Source: Hexactinellida sp. DTS-2022 (Eukaryota; Porifera; Hexactinellida). From it: a DNA stretch of 64,000 nucleotides. The translations under genes and the position numbers were made by a program. The notes beneath the pieces were generated by a model. The model did not search any database. It saw only the letters and a program-made list of their open reading frames with translations, and had not been told where the DNA came from. The stretch spans positions 2,881,001 to 2,945,000 of the forward strand of contig JAPNXP010000016.1 of assembly GCA_028753945.1 (NCBI GenBank), read 5' to 3'. Within the stretch, counting starts at the first letter, position 1; each line of letters opens with the position of its first letter. Positions 11,501 to 21,495 of the stretch are shown one piece after another.

Positions 11501-14500
11501 GTATGTTTGTCAATAAATATAATATTGATAGATTTGTAGATTTATTGAACCCGTTTGTACTGTTACTGAATATAATTACAGTTTGAAAAAATGGTAAATA
11601 ATTTTGATTAACTAAGTTTTTAAGAAGAATTTATTTTCTTATTTTTCTGCTGAGTATTCTTAGAATTTTTGTGATTAAATTGCACATTCCACCGGTGTCT
11701 ATGGTTACCAATAAATGCGCTATTGTATGGCATGCTATCATTTGATTGGTTAATTAATTTTGCTAATTAATTGCATATTTGATAATTAAGCTGTCATTTG
11801 GAATTTTCATTAATATTTAATTTGACTGTAAATTTATTTGCTACACAATTAGAGCCATATGGAGAGGACACAATTATTATAAATTGCTTGAAAGTACATT
11901 TTTCAATGGTTTTTAATTAATAACTTACAGCGTAATTCAATCAGTATCTATTTCTAAAGGAACTACAAGTTTAAATTGAATTTAACAAATTCAATTCTGG
12001 TTAGTAGGAACACCATGTGAACGCCAAAATATGTTCGCCTTATCCAGAATTCGTATTAACCGGTATGTTTTTGTATTGAAAGGCTTTGAAGGGGACTGAA
12101 ATAGTGTTCGTATTATTCGAAATTTCGTACTAACGAGATTATACTATAGTTCCATATATACCATATTAATTAGCCAATGAAACACTATTATTTATCGCTT
12201 TGGTGCAAATTAATTCCGAGATTTGACCAATCAAATTGTACCATATAAAGTACACCAAGACCCGTTCTAATCATAACGGATTAATTGACCAATCAGTGCT
12301 GACTTTCCTTGAGTCTTTTGATCTAATTTGCTTTCACAATACCAACTGCACTAATAATTCAAATAATTTCTCCTAATTAGAACTGATTATTAACCACTGT
12401 TTCCTTCTGTTAACTGGAATATAACAGTAACTAAACATAATCCTTGTTTGTATTAATATTTCATAGGAATTCTTATATCATTATGAATTAATCCTCTATA
12501 TTTAGCAATGATTTAGTAATTTCTAGTTACTATTTCCTTTAATTTATTGTAATGATAACACCATTCCCAGAAAGTATTAGTAATCCTATGTACTATCTAT
12601 GTTACAAGTTCCATTTCGTTTATTTCCTTAAAAAAAACAATCTTCTACAAAGATCATCTCTGTTACTATTAAACTTTCGATTTCACTAAATTGCTTAGGT
12701 GATAGTTCCATTAACCGGTGTTTCAATCTAGTCGAATATAATACTTTGATGTGTCTACTGTACACCTGCATGCTGCCTACTGCTAGCCTATCTATTCACA
12801 TTCCATTTAGCAATTTGGTTGTCCAGATGTATAGAATCTATTGATACGTGTTTCGTAGCAACCGCCTGCTAGTTGTGGAATGTGCTCCTTATATTTGCAT
12901 CAGAGATACAAACGTACTATCAATGTCTGTGGGATAATATGCAACTAATTGATTATTAGTACAATCCGTATTACATCAAAGTACAGTATTAATTTGGTAA
13001 TTACTTTATTGACCAATCAACACGTACAGATTCAACGATGATTTTGTTATATATGAATTGTTATGTAGGATTATTTGTACATTATTAGCCAATAAAATGG
13101 CGGTGATTCCTGCATTCCTATTGGCAAATTTAATGGTGAAAGCGATAAATAATACCTTCGATTTAGGCGCGCAAAATCAAAGTACCAGTTGAATACTTTT
13201 GGTTTTATTACCCAATAAAATGTCGGTATTTTATAGATTTTCACTCATTAGCGTTCTTGTTTTAATAAAAGTAGTATTTTGGAATTTGGGAGGTTTCAAC
13301 TTTCAAGCCACCTACCGTGTAAAGCAGAATTTGTATTTTAAGAATATCAAAGTAACTCAAAACCATTATAGGCGTGTGAATTCCTAATACCCTTTATTGT
13401 AGCTAAGCATTTGGCTGCACCTGATGTCCAGTTAATTAGCCAATAGAATTGGAGCTTGTTAACATAAGAATTGTGACGCCAATAATTTGACTACAATCTT
13501 ACTTTCTCAAAATTTAAGCAAATTTAGAAATGTGTATATTATAATGGAAATTGACTAATTTGTAATTTAATACTTTATAATTAATTGGTTCTTGCTGCAT
13601 TCCATTGCAGCTGTACTGTTACCAAGCAACCACAATGGAATGTTGACTCCTTGGAATTATTCTTACTTAGTAAAATGATAATTATTCTTGTAACTAACCA
13701 ATGAACTAAGCAAAATAATAAGTAAATAATTATAACATAACTAAACTATGGATATTAGTGAATATTTAGATTATATTTACTCTACATGTATTGTGTTATT
13801 CTAATTAGTGTAGTATTGTTATTGTTAACATTTGAGTTGTGAATATTACCAAATAGTATAGTTAGCATTAACTATGACATTTAAAAAATCTAAAATTACA
13901 GCTGTGCCGACAGCATGTCCTTTTAAGGCACAATATTTTGGGTCGTTGGTTGATTAATGTGACTCCAAAAGAAAATGCTGTAAAAAAACTGATTAAAAAA
14001 TCTAAAATTACACCTGTGCCGAGAGCATGTCCTTTTTAGGCACAATATTTTGGGTAGTCAGTTATTTAATAGTGCCTCCAAAAGAAAATGCTGTAAATAT
14101 AACTGATTGAATAAGTTAACCGTATTCGTAATAACTAGGTTATACTGTATAGTTAGCATTTACTATGACATTATTTCTACATATTAACTCAAATAACAAA
14201 ATATTAAATATTACTACAGTAGAAAATTCTTATATCCAGCATCCACTGTACTGTATTTTTGTCGGCACAGCTGTAATTTTAGATTTTTTATTGTTTACTT
14301 TTGAGCAGTGTATTTGTACAGCCATTTGTAAATGCGCTCCTAATCCTGGTATGATCCAATTTTCATACGCCTAAATCATATATTAGTGTTACGGTATAGG
14401 AGAGGATTCCAAATTTTCGCTCTCCTAAATTCAAATTTTCCAAAAATAATGCTCCAAAAGGAGCGTCTCGCGCTCCTGGATAAATCCTTGCTTTTGACAG

Positions 14501-14677
14501 GTGTGAATATTTACCAATTGTATAGGGAAATCAGTTGGTTCCAGATTGAGATTTGCTTATGGAACTAAGAGGAGAGAATCTGTGGGGAATTCCCCCAAAC
14601 TGGACCGACGGGATATCGAGAGGGGACTGCTGAGTCTCTGCGAGAGAGGCCTCATCCCTCCCGGCTCCAAGATTAGG

Positions 14678-14711
<34 letters not shown>

Positions 14712-17700
14712 CTACTACTACTACTATAACTGCTACTACAACAAACAACACAATAATAACAACAAGCAACAATAGCACCAACAACAAATTTGTATTACAC
14801 CAATTTACAGTAGAACCTGATTAGTACGAACGGTTAATACGAACACTATTTAACATGATATTGGTTAATACGAATTCCGGATAAGGCGAACGCATTATGA
14901 CGGTGGTGTTCCTACTAACGAGGTTCTAATGTATTTGGACACAAATCTGGAAATATACATCAGTTTATAATATTTACTTTCATATACACAACACAATTGC
15001 TATAATAACGAGGTTCTACTCTCAATATCAAACAATCAAACAACAACACTTGACCTGACACTCCTATTTATAGTCTCCGTATACCAAACACTCCTATTTA
15101 TAGTCTCCGTATACCAAACAGTCCTATTTATAGTCTCCGTATACCAAACACTCCTATTTATAGTCTCCTACCCTATACCAAACACTCCTATTTATAGTCT
15201 CCGTATACCAAACACTCCTATTTATAGTCTCCGTATACCAAACACTCCTATTTATAGTCTCCGTATACCAAACACTCCTATTTATAGTCTCCTACCCTAT
15301 ACCAAACACTCCTATTTATAGTCTCCGTATACCAAACACTCCTATTTATAGTCTCCGTATACCAAACACTCCTATTTATAGTCTCCGTATACCAAACACT
15401 CCTATTTATAGTCTCCGTATACCAAACAGTCCTATTTATAGTCTCCGTATACCAAACACTCCTATTTATAGTCTCCGTATACCAAACAGTCCTATTTATA
15501 GTCTCCGCAACACGCCGGTGCGTCCCATTCAGTTGCGCCTGCTTCCGTCCGCTGCTCAGCACGCTGCTAGCTCAGTGGCAGACGTGGACCAATCAGCTGG
15601 CCAGCTGGCTCTGGTTAAACTGGCGCCCGAATTCCCGCCCACATCCGCTGTTCCTGTGAAGATTAAGTTCTCAGAGTCAACCAATAGGAATAGAGATAAA
15701 GTAAACACATAGACTACCAGGCCAAAAGTATTTGAAAAATAGGAAATTGAAAAATTGAAAATGGGAAATTTGAAAAATGGGAAATCACTTATACCACTTT
15801 AAATATAGCGACATAACATGACCAAAGTTTATAACAAAAGTAATAGCCATTGGCCCATTGTATCACGTAGCACTTGTGGCACAAAATCCCGTTTGTTAGA
15901 ATACTTTTGGCCGGGTAGAGTATTATTATTGACACACAAGTTATACCTTATAATACACCCATTAGGAGCCCAGTATCCTTCTGCAATATGGAACCAAGAG
16001 AGTTGGTTCCAGTCCCCCTATAAAGACGGTCCGCGTGCCCTCAATAGAGCCCCCCTCTCGGGACCTGGTTCCTCAAACAGAGAGCTACCAACTCCTATAC
16101 GAATTCAGTTCCCTGTCCAATAGGCCTATCGAACAGATAGAATCACAGCTGTCTTATAACCGGCTTAAAGATAGCTATATATCACAATGGGGGGGTATTG
16201 TGACATTATTGCGATACTTTGTGGCTCTACTTATGAAGTGTGGAGTAACCAGTGCGGTTATTAACGGACATAGCTTGGCTAGACTATCTTTCGAATTTCC
16301 GTTGGAATTAAAGCCGTCAAAAGATGTTTTGATGGATTGTGTGGCTAATAAACAAAAGGTGTTAGAGGAAATTGGAACTATAGGTTAGTTGCATTAATTA
16401 TACCATGGATACAAACAGAAATAAGTCAGTTTATATATAAACAAGTGTTTAGTTATGTTGCATTACGGTTTACTAACCAGGAATTGAGATGTGAACTCTT
16501 ATAAGTGTAGATGTGTAATAGAAATATAAACTGTGAAGTCATTGCAAAGACGGTAATTAAACCTCATGGATAGAAAGTATCCATGGTTAATAGTAGTTAT
16601 AGTAATAGTGGTAAGTAAACCGTCATACAATAGTAATAATTGGAACCTATTGAGTTAGTTCTATAATAACAGTTCTATTAACAAGCCATAGCTACTGTAT
16701 TAATGACCATAACATTAGGAGTTAGTAATACAGATAGTTCATAGCGTATCCATAGTACTTACATAGCATTTCTTATAGTTAAAGTAGAACCTCGTTAGTA
16801 GGAACACCATGGGACATCAAAATGCATTCGCCTTATCTGGAATTAGTATTTACCAATATCATTTGTATTGAAAAGCCTTTGAAGGGGACTGAATACTGTT
16901 CGTACTAACGAGGTCCACTCAGGTTTTCATCCAAACTAATTTTCCGCGCGCCTAGATTTAGTTTGAGATCGCTCACACGCGCCTAAATTACTCATTTTGT
17001 ATTAAGTCTATGGGACCATCTCTCGATTTTCGCGCACCTAGAAAAATTTCCTTCCAAATTTGTATATTCCTGGATGAAACCCTGGTTCCACTGTCCTATT
17101 ACACATTCCATACTACCTCTCCTGTATCTAGGCAGCCGCTATAGAGTACCAGGGGGTCTCCACAGAGCTGCCACTTGCATTCAAGCCACGTGGCGCATGT
17201 TTGTGTCGCGGAGGCGTTACAAACAAGCTAAGCAGCTAAAGTGGGCCGCGGGCGTTATTTGTATGTCATGGATACTCCGCATGAGAATGGTGGGGATTAG
17301 GAAAATATTGGCCAGTAAACGTGCAGGGTTTGTGGAGCGTTCTATAAATAGAAATATTCAGCTGGGGAGAGTGTGGGAGGGTTTGACTTTGCATACCATT
17401 GTGCATATACCGTCGCTAGGGTGCCACGCGAGTATGCGAGGCGGGATTAGGAATCTGGAACTAAGACAGAGTTTGCAGATTTCCCGCTTATTCGATCTTG
17501 GTTCCAGTTCCAGTTCCAATATACTCTACATATCTGCTCTCGAGTGCAGAGACGAGTTACTGGAATATTATTTCAGCATTCTGTCATTACGAACCATGGA
17601 TGCACCTAGAGATAGGTTTCAGTGTATAGTTCCTGATCACATAGCAGATTTCGAATATAACAAGTTGTCCCTATCAACTATATTGAACCATTCGCCCCGG

Positions 17701-20542
17701 ACTTTACGGCGCTTAAAACACCTTATACAGGGCCACCCTTGCTACCTAATTCCGGACATACCCTCTATCGATGATTTCGCGATTGCGGATTATCTGAATA
17801 TCCCCATTTTAGCGGCGACACCTGCTAAATTGGAACTGTTTCATAACAAGAGTTCTTGTCAAAGGATAATGGATGGTATAGGCATAGATACACCGCCACA
17901 CACCATGGATATATGGACAGAGAATACTCTGGTAGAAAAGCTGTCAGATTTAATTATTCTTAATTTGGATTACAATAAATGGGTCTTTAAAGTAAGTTTA
18001 TTTAATACCTGACTTTTTATTCATATTTTGACACCTCACTTTATACAGTAGACTCTTTCGCGCTCCTAATTAATATTTTCCCAAATAATAAAGAAATAAT
18101 ACAAAAAGCTTAACCAAAATATAAGAAAAAATCTAAAATTACAGCTGTGCCGACAGCATGTCCTTTAAGGCACAATATTTTGGGTCGTTGGTTAATTTAA
18201 TGGTGCCTCCAATAGAAATACTGTAAAATAACTTATTGAAAAATCTAAAATTACAGCTGTGCCGACAGCATGTCCTTTTAAGGCACAGTATTTTGGGTGG
18301 TTGGTTGGTTACTAGTGCCTCCAAAAGAAAGTACTGTAAAATAACTTATTGAAAAATCTAAAATTACAGCTGTGCCGACAGCATGTCCTTTTAAGGCACA
18401 ATATTTTGGGTGGTTGGTTGGTTAATAGTGCCTCCAAAAGAAAGTACTGTAAAATAACTTATTGAAAAATCTAAAATTACAGCTGTGCCGACAGCATGTC
18501 CTTTTAAGGCACAATATTTTGGGTGGTTGGTTGGTTAATAGTGCCTCCAAAAGAAAGTACTGTAAAATAACTTATTGAAAAATCTAAAATTACAGCTGTG
18601 CCGACAGCATGTCCTTTTAAGGCACAATATTTTGGGTGGTTGGTTGGTTAATAGTGCCTCCAAAAGAAAGTACTGTAAAATAACTTATTGAAAAATCTAA
18701 AATTACAGCATATATTTACATAACACCTCAGTATATACTATATGTACTATATAACCCCTCGCTATATACTATATTACCACATATAACGTGTGTAGATGAA
18801 CTACGGACTAGACGGGATGGGCAGTGCCTACTTTGACACACGGGAACTGGCATGCTACGCAGTGCTTAAGAGGGACAGGAACAGGTAACAGGGATTGAAT
18901 ATTTATTATTTACAGTATACTCCGCTTAATAGAACCACCGCTTAATCGGGTCTAAATTTACAGGATTTATAGGACGGGATGACAGTTTGGCTTAAAATAT
19001 TTTCGGTTAATAGATTTCTTCGCTTAATCGGGTCAAAGTAACCTGGTCCCGAGGTGACTCTATTAAGTGGAGTTGCCTTATTTGATTTTTTCGGGAAATT
19101 TGTATCAATGATTTGAATGAACATAACTCAAATTGTATAAATTGCTATTTGGGTCGTAATATACTATGCAATATTACGTCGAAATAACTATGATTTAAAT
19201 AGTTTTCGCCCTTTTCAAATACGTATGTAGTAAAAATCAACATTTAATCAATTAATTTTGATTTGATTTTATATAAAAGAAATCATTGTTTTACCATACA
19301 GATACAAACAGAGCTGGGAGCAAATCTGGGCACACGAGAGCGCTCAATCTAAGCTGTTATTAGAGCTTCCAAGCTTTCTACTGAATAGAGTTATATTGGC
19401 AGACAGGTCACTACACAGTAATGGGAAGGAATACTTTGATAACTTCTTTAAATATGGAGGTATTGCTTGTTTGTTTGTTTATTTGTTTGTTTGTTTGGTT
19501 GTTAGGTAGTTAGTTAGTTTATTTATTTATTTATTTAGTTGTTTGTTAGGTAGTTAGTTGTTTGTTTGTTTGTTTGTTTGTTTGTTTGTTTGTTTGTTTA
19601 TTTATTTGTTTATTTGTTTGTTAGGTAGGTAGTTAGTTAGTTTATTTTTTGCTTATTTGCTTATTTCTTTATTTCTTTATTTATTTGTTTGTTTATTTAT
19701 GTATTTATTTATTTAGTTGTTTGTTTGGTTGTTTGTTTGTTTGTTTGTTTGCTTATTTGTTTATTTGTTTATTTATTTATTTATTTATTTATTTGTTTAT
19801 CCTAGGCAAGATAGAAGCAATGCCTCCAGTAGATAACTTCACTTCGCTATCAGTGAATCTATTTATAGCCCCAAATGGAACTATAGACATGGTTAGTTCC
19901 GGTGATCAGATCCTTTCTTCCCCCTTCAAGCTTTGGGGCGTTTCTCTGCCACAAACTTCCGTAGAACCACTTGAGTTGGAAAGGGTCACACGTCTTATAA
20001 CGGACACAATATTATCACATGAAATTATCGGAAGTGTTAACTTTGATTTAATCACATTTTTTGAAGGCGACACACAGAAAATATGGCTGACCGACATTAA
20101 ATTGTGTCCCTCTAATTATATGGGACTTGTTAAAATGCTTAAAGTGGTTGGAAATGGTTACTTCGACACAAAATCAGGTCACTATTTATGTGAAATCGAA
20201 AATAAATTTGTGCCAAAATTCGCTGTAATTTCTAATCAATTAAAGCACAGCAATTTCTCACTCATTCGTTACAAAGTTCTCTTCCAAATGTTCAAGGCTC
20301 AAGGAATCGTTTTCAAAACTGAAACTAAAAATGGAACTTTGTTTGGATTAATAGACGATATAAATAGGCGCCAAATTGGGATGGTTGTCCAATCAAATTC
20401 GTTGGCAGAGTCACTAAAAATAACTTCAACGAATTTATCGATTATTCATCAGGAAATATCTACCGTCGCTATGCAAGGACACAATAATTTCGATGAAGCG
20501 ATTTCTCAGGTGACGAATATATTGTACGATTTATCACATTAG
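3736..20542 (+). CDS. IQCH: IQ motif-containing protein H, complete nine-exon gene
   Basis: Exons: 3736-3858, 4423-4714, 14535-14676, 15502-15700, 15966-16383, 17132-17991, 18796-18884, 19302-19459, 19806-20542. They sum to 3,018 bases, and every junction keeps frame with GT-AG ends, giving 1,005 residues, close to the ~1,000 residues of vertebrate IQCH. Residues 1-70 hold the family's N-terminal helix (SLVKIQEDLNKLK, then VVERTQVRIGRAIE). An IQ motif (ATCIQATWRMFVSRRRYK, ~residues 407-424) starts exon 6 and would bind calmodulin. Exons 6-9 (YLIPDIPS, NKWVFK, GSAYFDT, MPPVDNFTSLSVNLFI, GDQILSSPF, PQTSV) form the ATP-grasp-like C-terminal half typical of IQCH. In mammals IQCH is testis-enriched and needed for sperm function. 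The second intron (9.8 kb) contains an ankyrin-repeat gene on the other strand. Introns are full of simple repeats and MITEs. Exon 4's acceptor lies inside a minisatellite. Confidence 0.9.
3859..4422. repeat. TTG/TTA-rich intron 1 of IQCH with one palindromic MITE
   Basis: The intron is almost wholly GTT/GTTATT microsatellite. A palindromic element at about 4225-4350 interrupts it: AAATTACAGCTGTGCCGACA on the left and CGGCACAGCTGCAATTTTAG on the right, with inner arms TAGGCACTA and TAGTGCCTCC. This is the full-length form of the sequence found as tandem half-units at 18.1 and 24.1 kb. Confidence 0.8.
4715..7209. other. IQCH intron 2, left part: AT-rich, no gene seen
   Basis: Unique-looking AT-rich DNA. 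It holds a pogo-like MITE terminus at about 5192-5320 (CAGTCGAAACCGGTTTTTTC, without a clear right end), a (GTT)n run at 5537-5567, an F1-type MITE at 6812-6994, and scattered GGCGGGAAAA-type words. I see no conserved coding sequence. Confidence 0.7.
6812..6994. mobile_element. Pogo-like MITE (CTCGTTAATACGAACACC variant)
   Basis: Starts CAGTATAACCTCGTTAATAC and ends CTAACGAGGTTCTACTG, with TA at both outer edges. Non-coding. Confidence 0.8.
7210..7824. mobile_element. Pogo-like MITE split by a hAT insertion
   Basis: The left end CAGTAGAG is at 7210-7217. The rest (CCTCGTTAGTAGGAACACC...GGTTCTACTG) resumes at 7672 and ends at 7824. Between them is a hAT element, and CAGTAGAG is repeated on both of its sides. 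Removing the insert and one CAGTAGAG restores a normal family member. Confidence 0.9.
7218..7663. mobile_element. Non-autonomous hAT element with perfect 8-bp duplication
   Basis: 446 bp, starting CAGCGTTTCTCAAAC and ending GTTTGAGAACCACTG, which are Charlie/Tip100-type hAT ends. The target duplication CAGTAGAG flanks it at 7210-7217 and 7664-7671. Both subterminal regions carry CGCCCCCC tracts. A near-perfect palindrome at 7362-7502 (arms AGGCGAAATTGAGTACCAGG) looks like a second element inserted inside. No transposase remains. Confidence 0.9.
7964..9094 (-). CDS. Ankyrin-repeat protein, ANKRD34/ANKRD63-like (complete, intronless)
   Basis: A 376-residue protein (367 if the second Met at 9067 is used). 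Residues ~40-235 contain about five ankyrin repeats (YNQTPIMRAVYLND, EGKTALIHGVLSGNLDALELL, TGNNALCHAATKGNLDIINKL, KGLTPLLIACQTGYIECAKVL). Then comes SDYLCSQGLGGLLGPRP and a basic, proline-containing C-terminal tail with two KSAPE motifs. ALIHG/ACA-type repeats followed by a long basic disordered tail and a single coding exon resemble the ANKRD34/ANKRD63 group, but I would not assign an ortholog. The fold provides protein-protein contacts and no catalytic residues are visible. The gene lies inside IQCH intron 2 on the opposite strand. Confidence 0.85.
   Translation of the reverse strand: MISIKIITMPETTFITSPFFKRQNSKRQSKHSAALSRQHEYAHLLFESVTTGNYRVTKRILETGCNANSLNKYNQTPIMRAVYLNDDIQRKNVIKILIRKGASLKLQDTEGKTALIHGVLSGNLDALELLIPHSKLIQEDYTGNNALCHAATKGNLDIINKLVNTFRENNLDVDKRNIKGLTPLLIACQTGYIECAKVLVLEGNASPRIRDLDTFRDAEQWAALTTNNQSAIEFLSSKALKRNRLTSLRKPKILSDYLCSQGLGGLLGPRPNMFQPKGVKIRKEEIVPPLAKKSAPEFDKKLQTIPIVKCKSAPEVYAPVPFDPKLYLECARKPTQSKMSIKREIFTPMAIKKGSLKSRPKPPQLIEVSEDEEIMC
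9773..9956. mobile_element. Pogo-like MITE (CTCGTTAGTACGAACAC variant)
   Basis: Starts CAGTAGAACCTCGTTAGTAC and ends TTAACGAGATTCTACTG, with TA flanks. Non-coding. Confidence 0.8.
11210..11502. mobile_element. Pogo-like MITE (TTCATAATAAAAGAACCTG family) interrupted by a repeat half-unit
   Basis: The right terminus AATAAAAGAACCTGACTG ends at 11395. A fragment of the GCTGTGCCGACAGC repeat follows at 11405-11460. A second copy of the same terminus (TTCATAATAAGAACCTGACTG less one base) ends near 11500. Relatives are at 23008-23172 and 34858-35032. The left end is degenerate. Confidence 0.6.
11996..12147. mobile_element. Degenerate pogo-like MITE (GTTAGTAGGAACACC family)
   Basis: Carries GGTTAGTAGGAACACCATG at the left and ACTAACGAGATTATACTATA at the right. 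The terminal CAGT/ACTG bases are eroded. Confidence 0.65.
13887..14110. repeat. Two tandem half-units of the GCTGTGCCGACAGCATGTCC repeat
   Basis: Two units of about 112 bp starting AAAAATCTAAAATTACA, each with inner arms AGGCACAATATTTTGGG and TAGTGCCTCCAAAAG. This is a small version of the larger arrays at 18.1 and 24.1 kb. Confidence 0.8.
14681..14790. repeat. (CAA)n/(CTA)n microsatellite in IQCH intron 3
   Basis: Starts just after the exon 3 donor (AG/GTAAAC). CAA and ACT units give way to mixed A/C-rich sequence. Confidence 0.85.
14808..14931. mobile_element. Short pogo-like MITE
   Basis: Starts CAGTAGAACCTGATTAGTAC and ends CTAACGAGGTTCTAATG. This is an internally shortened copy of the CTCGTTAGTAGGAACACC family. 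Confidence 0.75.
15055..15510. repeat. 30-bp minisatellite whose units carry a splice-acceptor-like motif
   Basis: The word TTTATAGTCTCC occurs 15 times, mostly at 30-bp spacing. Two units are 5 bp longer (CTCCTACCCTATACC). The last unit runs directly into IQCH exon 4, whose acceptor is TTTATAG/TCTCCG at 15501/15502. Every unit therefore has the same acceptor-like junction. Confidence 0.93.
16783..16919. mobile_element. Pogo-like MITE in IQCH intron 5
   Basis: Starts AGTAGAACCTCGTTAGTAGG and ends TACTAACGAGGTCCACT. The outermost bases are eroded. Confidence 0.7.
16921..17085. mobile_element. MITE with GGTTTCATCC ends, close to IQCH exon 6
   Basis: Left end AGGTTTTCATCC and right end GGATGAAACC, with inner inverted arms of the type CGCGCCTAGA and CGATTTTCGCGC. 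Its right end lies about 47 bp before the exon 6 acceptor. A related block is at 60385-60515, and fragments occur at 32880-32955 and 55050-55400. Confidence 0.65.
18124..18716. repeat. Satellite array of five ~116-bp units
   Basis: Each unit starts AAAAATCTAAAATTACAGC, continues GTGCCGACAGCATGTCC and ends AGTACTGTAAAATAACTTATTG. Within a unit, GGCACAATATTTTGGG faces AATAGTGCCTCC. The last four units are almost identical. The array fills most of IQCH intron 6. Confidence 0.92.
18913..19077. mobile_element. Pogo-like MITE (CTCCGCTTAATAGAACC family) in IQCH intron 7
   Basis: Starts CAGTATACTCCGCTTAATAG. The right end reads GACTCTATTAAGTGGAGTTG, but the final ACTG is lost. Confidence 0.75.
19461..19803. 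repeat. TTTG/TTTA/TTAG simple repeat in IQCH intron 8
   Basis: The whole intron between donor GTATTG (19460) and acceptor CCTAG (19805) is GTTT, ATTT and GTTAG words. The open frame through it is an artefact of the repeat. Confidence 0.9.
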
Positions 20543-20762
20543 TTAACACCTCTGTTTACACTTATTTATTGTCCTACTAACTGTGCTAATTTTAGATTTT
20601 ATTTTAGAAGGGTGGGGAATTTGGGTGACTTTGGGTTTTTCCCGATTAACCAAAAATACGATATTTACGATATTGTCTGTTAAATAACCAAAATCTTGAT
20701 CCAATTATACCAAATTTTGACTCAAATAGTGATTAAACCAATAATATTTATACTGGCTTAGA

Positions 20763-20865
20763 CAGTCGACTCCGCTTAATAGATTTAAAGTTTTGTTCCT
20801 GTGAAAATCTTCCAATTAAGCAGTTGACCTAATTAACCAGTGATCCATTAAGTGGAATTTTCTGT
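20763..20865. mobile_element. Degenerate pogo-like MITE (CTCCGCTTAATAG family)
   Basis: Starts CAGTCGACTCCGCTTAATAG and ends near TTAAGTGGAATTTTCTGTA. The right end has decayed. Confidence 0.6.
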
Positions 20866-21092
20866 ACTTAAATATAGAATTATAAGTAATAACTAACCAG
20901 TGCCTTATTGCATATTATGATAGCGTAATTATGTTTGATTGTTATTATCAGTTCAATTAAGTATTCCAAATCGTTGCATATTAATTTAAGAAAATCCATT
21001 CCATAAATTTAATTTATTCAGTATTTAATCTCGTGGTATACTCATGTGTGTTTGTCCTATTGTTAATAAATATTTATATACGTATATATATA

Positions 21093-21250
21093 CAGTGGTG
21101 TTCGCCTAATAGCAATATTGCTCTATTAGCAAGTTATTTACAGTCCCCAAGCGAGCATTTAATGTTAATTCTGTTCCTCTAATAGCAAGTTCGCCTATTA
21201 GCAATCAAATTTCGTGCAAAATGCGACTTGCTATTAGGCTAACACCATTG
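21093..21250. mobile_element. Pogo-like MITE (GTTCGCCTAATAGC family)
   Basis: Starts CAGTGGTGTTCGCCTAATAG and ends CTATTAGGCTAACACCATTG. Inner copies of TTGCTCTATTAGCAAG are visible. A second full copy is at 55692-55864. Confidence 0.8.
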
Positions 21251-21495
21251 TATTAGTATTTAAAATTAAAACCATTTATATTTTTTTAATAGATTGAATT
21301 TCGTTTCTTACTACACAAAATATAACAAATTAATTAACCCGAAAAGTGATTAATTTAATTCATTTGTCTACAATTAAGCAATACGACCAAATACATGCAA
21401 TATTAATCTTTTTAAAAGCTTTTTCTATTTAGAATTTCTTATTTATATTATGACTTCTGTTTGATTATTTGCAATTACCCATAGCTTATTAAACA

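Larger units (their letters stand above)
9095..14534. other. IQCH intron 2, right part: no gene seen
   Basis: AT-rich DNA without a convincing reading frame. It holds MITEs at 9773-9956, 11210-11395 and 11996-12147, half-units of the GCTGTGCCGACAGCATGTCC repeat at 11405-11460 and 13887-14110, and a dispersed repeat at 14388-14490 with GGAGCGTCTCGCGCTCC. Between 9.6 and 13.7 kb there are at least a dozen CCAAT words in either orientation. Confidence 0.7.
20543..21495. other. Intergenic spacer with two MITEs
   Basis: Contains a degenerate CTCCGCTTAATAG MITE at 20763-20865 and a full GTTCGCCTAATAGC MITE at 21093-21250. Otherwise I see only AT-rich sequence. Confidence 0.7.

Noticed and set aside
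15055-15510. Possible CRISPR-like array
   Set aside because: Units are contiguous tandem repeats without unique spacers, and the genome is eukaryotic.
15278-15562. Minus-strand open frame with repeated ETINRSVWYT
   Set aside because: Created by the 30-bp minisatellite. It lies antisense to IQCH exon 4.
19649-19805. In-frame extension of the last IQCH exon upstream of 19806
   Set aside because: It is TTTG/TTTA intron repeat. The acceptor CCTAG/GC restores the phase from exon 8.
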